Assembly (NCBI GenBank): GCA_017623295.1
Contig: JAGAPK010000048.1
Location: 1-64,000, forward strand
Origin: Lachnospiraceae bacterium
GTDB lineage: Bacteria > Bacillota > Clostridia > Lachnospirales > Lachnospiraceae
Reading direction: 5' to 3'
DNA: 64,000 bases
The notes beneath the pieces were generated by a model. It searched no databases. It was not told the origin of the DNA and saw only the letters and a list, made by a program, of their open reading frames with translations. Positions 62,022 through 64,000 of the stretch are shown here, in pieces. Position numbers and translations under genes: made by a program. Within the stretch, counting starts at the first letter, position 1; the number at the start of each line of letters is the position of its first letter.

Positions 62022-63455
62022 TTATTTGTCTCTTCTCGTCAAAATACAGATTGTTTCTATATTCGCCGTCCAAGGAAATTGATCCACCGGGCAAACCTTC
62101 TCCACTTCATAGCCTCTCTCCAAGAATACTTCCAAATCTCTTGCCAGACTGGTCGGCTTACAGGAAATATACAGAATATGGTCTACCCCATAGCGGATAA
62201 TTTTATCCAATGCTTTCGGGTGAATACCGTCACGCGGTGGGTCTAAGATAATGATATCCGGTTTTTCTTCTATCGTATCGATAACTTTGAGTACATCTCC
62301 TGCGATAAAATCGCAGTTATGTAAACCGTTAAGTTCCGCATTTTTCTTTGCTGCTTCTACGGCTTCTTCCACGATTTCTACGCCAATAACTTTCTTGGAA
62401 ACCGGCGCCATTAACTGTGCAATTGTTCCGGTTCCACTATATAAGTCAAAAACTACCTTATCCGGTTCCTGTCCATCTTTTTCTTCAGCAGACTGAATAT
62501 ACTGAGAAATGTATTCTCTTGCGGTCTGGTACAATACTTCTGCACCGCGACTGTTCGTCTGGAAAAAAGAAAACTGGGAAATTTTGAATTTTAAGCCCAA
62601 CAATTCTTCATAGAAAAAGTCTTGTCCATAAAGGATATTGGTTTCATCACTCTGTACCACATCGGCAACAGCATCATTTTTTGTATGCAGAATTCCTACA
62701 ATTGTACCATCTAAAGCTAAAGTAAGCAGCTCCTGTTTCAAGCCTTCCAAAATCTGCGCTTCTTCCAGTTTCTCCGGCACTTGTGTTGTGGTAATTAATG
62801 CAATCAGAATCTCCCCTGTCTTAGCTGCTTTTCGCACAAGCAAATGGCGCAGATAACCTATATGTCGCAGTCTGTGATAGAAATTTACATCAATCCCCTG
62901 TTCCTGTAATTTTGCAAAATATTCTCTGACACAACGAAGAATCTTACGATAGTCTTCGTCTACAATCTGACAATCGGTAACGGATACCACATCATAGAAA
63001 CTACCTCTTTTGTGCATACCAAGAGAAAGCGGTCCATCTTTTATTTCATCACCAAAGGAAAATTCCATCTTGTTACGATAGCCAAAGCAAACCGGGCTGG
63101 CTTTGATTCCTTCAAACTGATACTCGCCCTGCTTATATAACACAGAATCCAGAAGTTTCTTTACCTGTGCTTCTTTGATTTTCAGTTGTTCTTCATAAGG
63201 TAAGGACAGATAAGTACAGCCGCCACAAATACCAAAATGAGGACATGGACTTCCTGTTTCCAAAGGAGAGGCTTCTACTACTTCCAATAATCTGCCTTCT
63301 GTTTTTCCTTTTCGTACTTTATTCACAGAACATCTTACTTTCTGTCCCGGCAAAGCATTTTTTACAACAACATTGCCTTCTTCGGCTTCCACAATCCCTT
63401 TATTCGGAAAGTCCACACGACTTACAATTCCCTCAACAATCTGACCTTTTTTCAT
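62022..63455 (-). CDS. rlmD: 23S rRNA (uracil-5-)-methyltransferase, RlmD/RumA family
   Basis: A 477-residue SAM-dependent enzyme. The TRAM domain covers residues 1-60. An Fe-S cluster region has C71, C77 and C80 (CPHFGICGGC) and a fourth Cys near residue 123 (PVCFGYRNKMEFSF). The catalytic domain has the SAM site VFDLYSGTGTIAQLMAP, DPPRDGIHPKALD and nucleophile cysteine in LYISCKPTSLARDL. It methylates U1939 or U747-type positions of 23S rRNA; which one is not decided by sequence. The start follows GGAGGATAGTA. Confidence 0.93.
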   Translation of the reverse strand: MKKGQIVEGIVSRVDFPNKGIVEAEEGNVVVKNALPGQKVRCSVNKVRKGKTEGRLLEVVEASPLETGSPCPHFGICGGCTYLSLPYEEQLKIKEAQVKKLLDSVLYKQGEYQFEGIKASPVCFGYRNKMEFSFGDEIKDGPLSLGMHKRGSFYDVVSVTDCQIVDEDYRKILRCVREYFAKLQEQGIDVNFYHRLRHIGYLRHLLVRKAAKTGEILIALITTTQVPEKLEEAQILEGLKQELLTLALDGTIVGILHTKNDAVADVVQSDETNILYGQDFFYEELLGLKFKISQFSFFQTNSRGAEVLYQTAREYISQYIQSAEEKDGQEPDKVVFDLYSGTGTIAQLMAPVSKKVIGVEIVEEAVEAAKKNAELNGLHNCDFIAGDVLKVIDTIEEKPDIIILDPPRDGIHPKALDKIIRYGVDHILYISCKPTSLARDLEVFLERGYEVEKVCPVDQFPWTANIETICILTRRDK

Positions 63456-63527
63456 TACTATCCTCCATAAATGCGGTTTATATAATGGCTTACATATTGG
63501 CTAAAAAATAAACCATACAATACGCAC

Positions 63528-63560
63528 AAAAAGCAGGATGCACCTTGTACATCCCGCTTT
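63528..63560 (-). terminator. Terminator after the acidic-tailed membrane protein gene
   Basis: AAAGCGGGATG and CATCCTGCTTT form an 11-bp stem with one mismatch or wobble, followed on the minus strand by TTTG. It separates the small membrane protein gene from rlmD. Confidence 0.85.
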
Positions 63561-63619
63561 CATTTTTGCTAAAACTCTAATTTTTTGATTCGCCTAAGAT
63601 GTCTATCCTATTCTTCGAC

Positions 63620-63940
63620 TTACATTAAATCATCATCGGAATCATCTAATAATTCATCCTCTTCTTCGTCCTCGAAGAAATCATCATCAAAGTCGTCGTC
63701 AAAATCATCTTCAAAATCTTCCAGATAATCCGGTGTTAAATAACGATATACTGCATATGCAATCCCTGCAACTGCTGCAATAGCACCGATAATTGCAAAT
63801 ACCCATAAAATAGTATTTTTCTTTTTCTCTTCTTCCTCTTTCTTTTTACCAAGGAATGCACTTACTCTTGTATTATCTAATACTTCATCCAATTTATTTA
63901 TAACTTCATCTTTAATTTCTTTTACATCTGCTCTGCACAT
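63620..63940 (-). CDS. Small membrane protein with a strongly acidic C-terminal tail
   Basis: A 106-residue protein: a charged N-terminal helix (residues 5-40, with KKKEEEEKKK just before the membrane), one membrane helix (about 44-65) and a tail of almost only Asp, Glu and Phe (DDFDDDFDDDFFEDEEEDEL). No named family is recognised with confidence, though similar proteins are common in Lachnospiraceae. The acidic tail could bind cations or basic proteins. Start supported by AGAGGTTTGGGGT upstream. Confidence 0.7.
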   Translation of the reverse strand: MCRADVKEIKDEVINKLDEVLDNTRVSAFLGKKKEEEEKKKNTILWVFAIIGAIAAVAGIAYAVYRYLTPDYLEDFEDDFDDDFDDDFFEDEEEDELLDDSDDDLM

Positions 63941-64000
63941 ACCCCAAACCTCTCTTTCCTATTTTTGAATAAGTTTTTCTTTCGTATTCTTATTTATATA

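Noticed and set aside
63661..63720. GA/TC-rich repeat tract as a non-coding repeat
   Set aside because: The periodic tract is simply the Asp/Glu codon run of the acidic-tailed membrane protein on the minus strand.
1..64000. CRISPR arrays, insertion sequences, integrases and attachment sites
   Set aside because: No evenly spaced direct repeats, transposase or integrase genes, or target-site duplications were seen; only remnants at 13.8-14.2 and 53.8-56.3 kb hint at past mobile DNA.

Overview
The window is AT-rich DNA with strong AGGAGG-type ribosome binding sites, TTGACA/TATAAT promoters and many FtsX-type ABC exporters. Other typical content is Bce-type and YesMN two-component systems, BlaI/BlaR1, Feo iron transport and GH94/GH30 glycan genes. 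Together these point to an anaerobic gut-type member of the Clostridia, most likely Lachnospiraceae. No rRNA, insertion sequence, prophage or CRISPR array is visible. One tRNA-like gene is present and is unusual.

Layout. 1-2.2 kb (minus): a TetR-controlled FtsX ABC exporter, cut by the window edge. 2.2-8.2 kb (minus): feoA, feoB and a Cys-rich Feo accessory protein, preceded by an FtsX ABC exporter whose leader looks like a yybP-ykoY (manganese) riboswitch. The ABC operon and the feo genes share a GTTAGT-N4-ACTAAC box. 8.2-13.8 kb (minus): YbaN/DUF454, a YgbA-like protein, a CydDC-like heterodimeric ABC exporter and an MFS carrier. 13.8-16.3 kb (minus): a nuclease/transposase remnant, a FAD-Rieske oxidoreductase and a ferritin-like protein.

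16.4-25.6 kb (minus) is the most remarkable region. It is a sulfur-trafficking operon built around a family 2A encapsulin shell protein and its likely cargo, a cysteine desulfurase with a long disordered N-terminal extension. Around these lie serine O-acetyltransferase, TusA, thioredoxin, a thioredoxin-reductase-like enzyme and two complete sulfur-carrier/E1/JAMM-peptidase sets. One set is a MoaD-E1-rhodanese fusion. The operon begins with a six-cysteine leader peptide, an attenuator, a 50-residue YezD protein, a second terminator and a diverged tRNA-Cys(GCA). This arrangement suggests that the operon senses charged tRNA-Cys and may encode a specialised one. A fused homocysteine methyltransferase/methylenetetrahydrofolate reductase lies just upstream.

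27.5-47.6 kb: a sugar-binding-fold GGDEF protein (plus), then a long minus-strand glycan-use locus. The locus holds a membrane-anchored beta-helix protein, two GH94-like phosphorylases, a GH30 hydrolase, a sugar ABC importer, a cupin-like protein, an anchored solute-binding protein and YesM/YesN regulators. An identical 17-bp motif precedes its two probable promoters. 47.7-53.8 kb: blaI-blaR1 (plus) faces a two-gene envelope-protein operon that carries the same BlaI-type operators. 53.8-56.3 kb: an eroded accessory patch with a broken zeta-toxin locus, ORF6N remnants, a ribbon-helix-helix protein and a structured ncRNA with its own promoter and terminator. 56.4-64 kb: a leucine-rich-repeat membrane protein, a BceRS-BceAB-type peptide-antibiotic sensing and resistance module, the 23S rRNA methyltransferase RlmD and a small acidic-tailed membrane protein.
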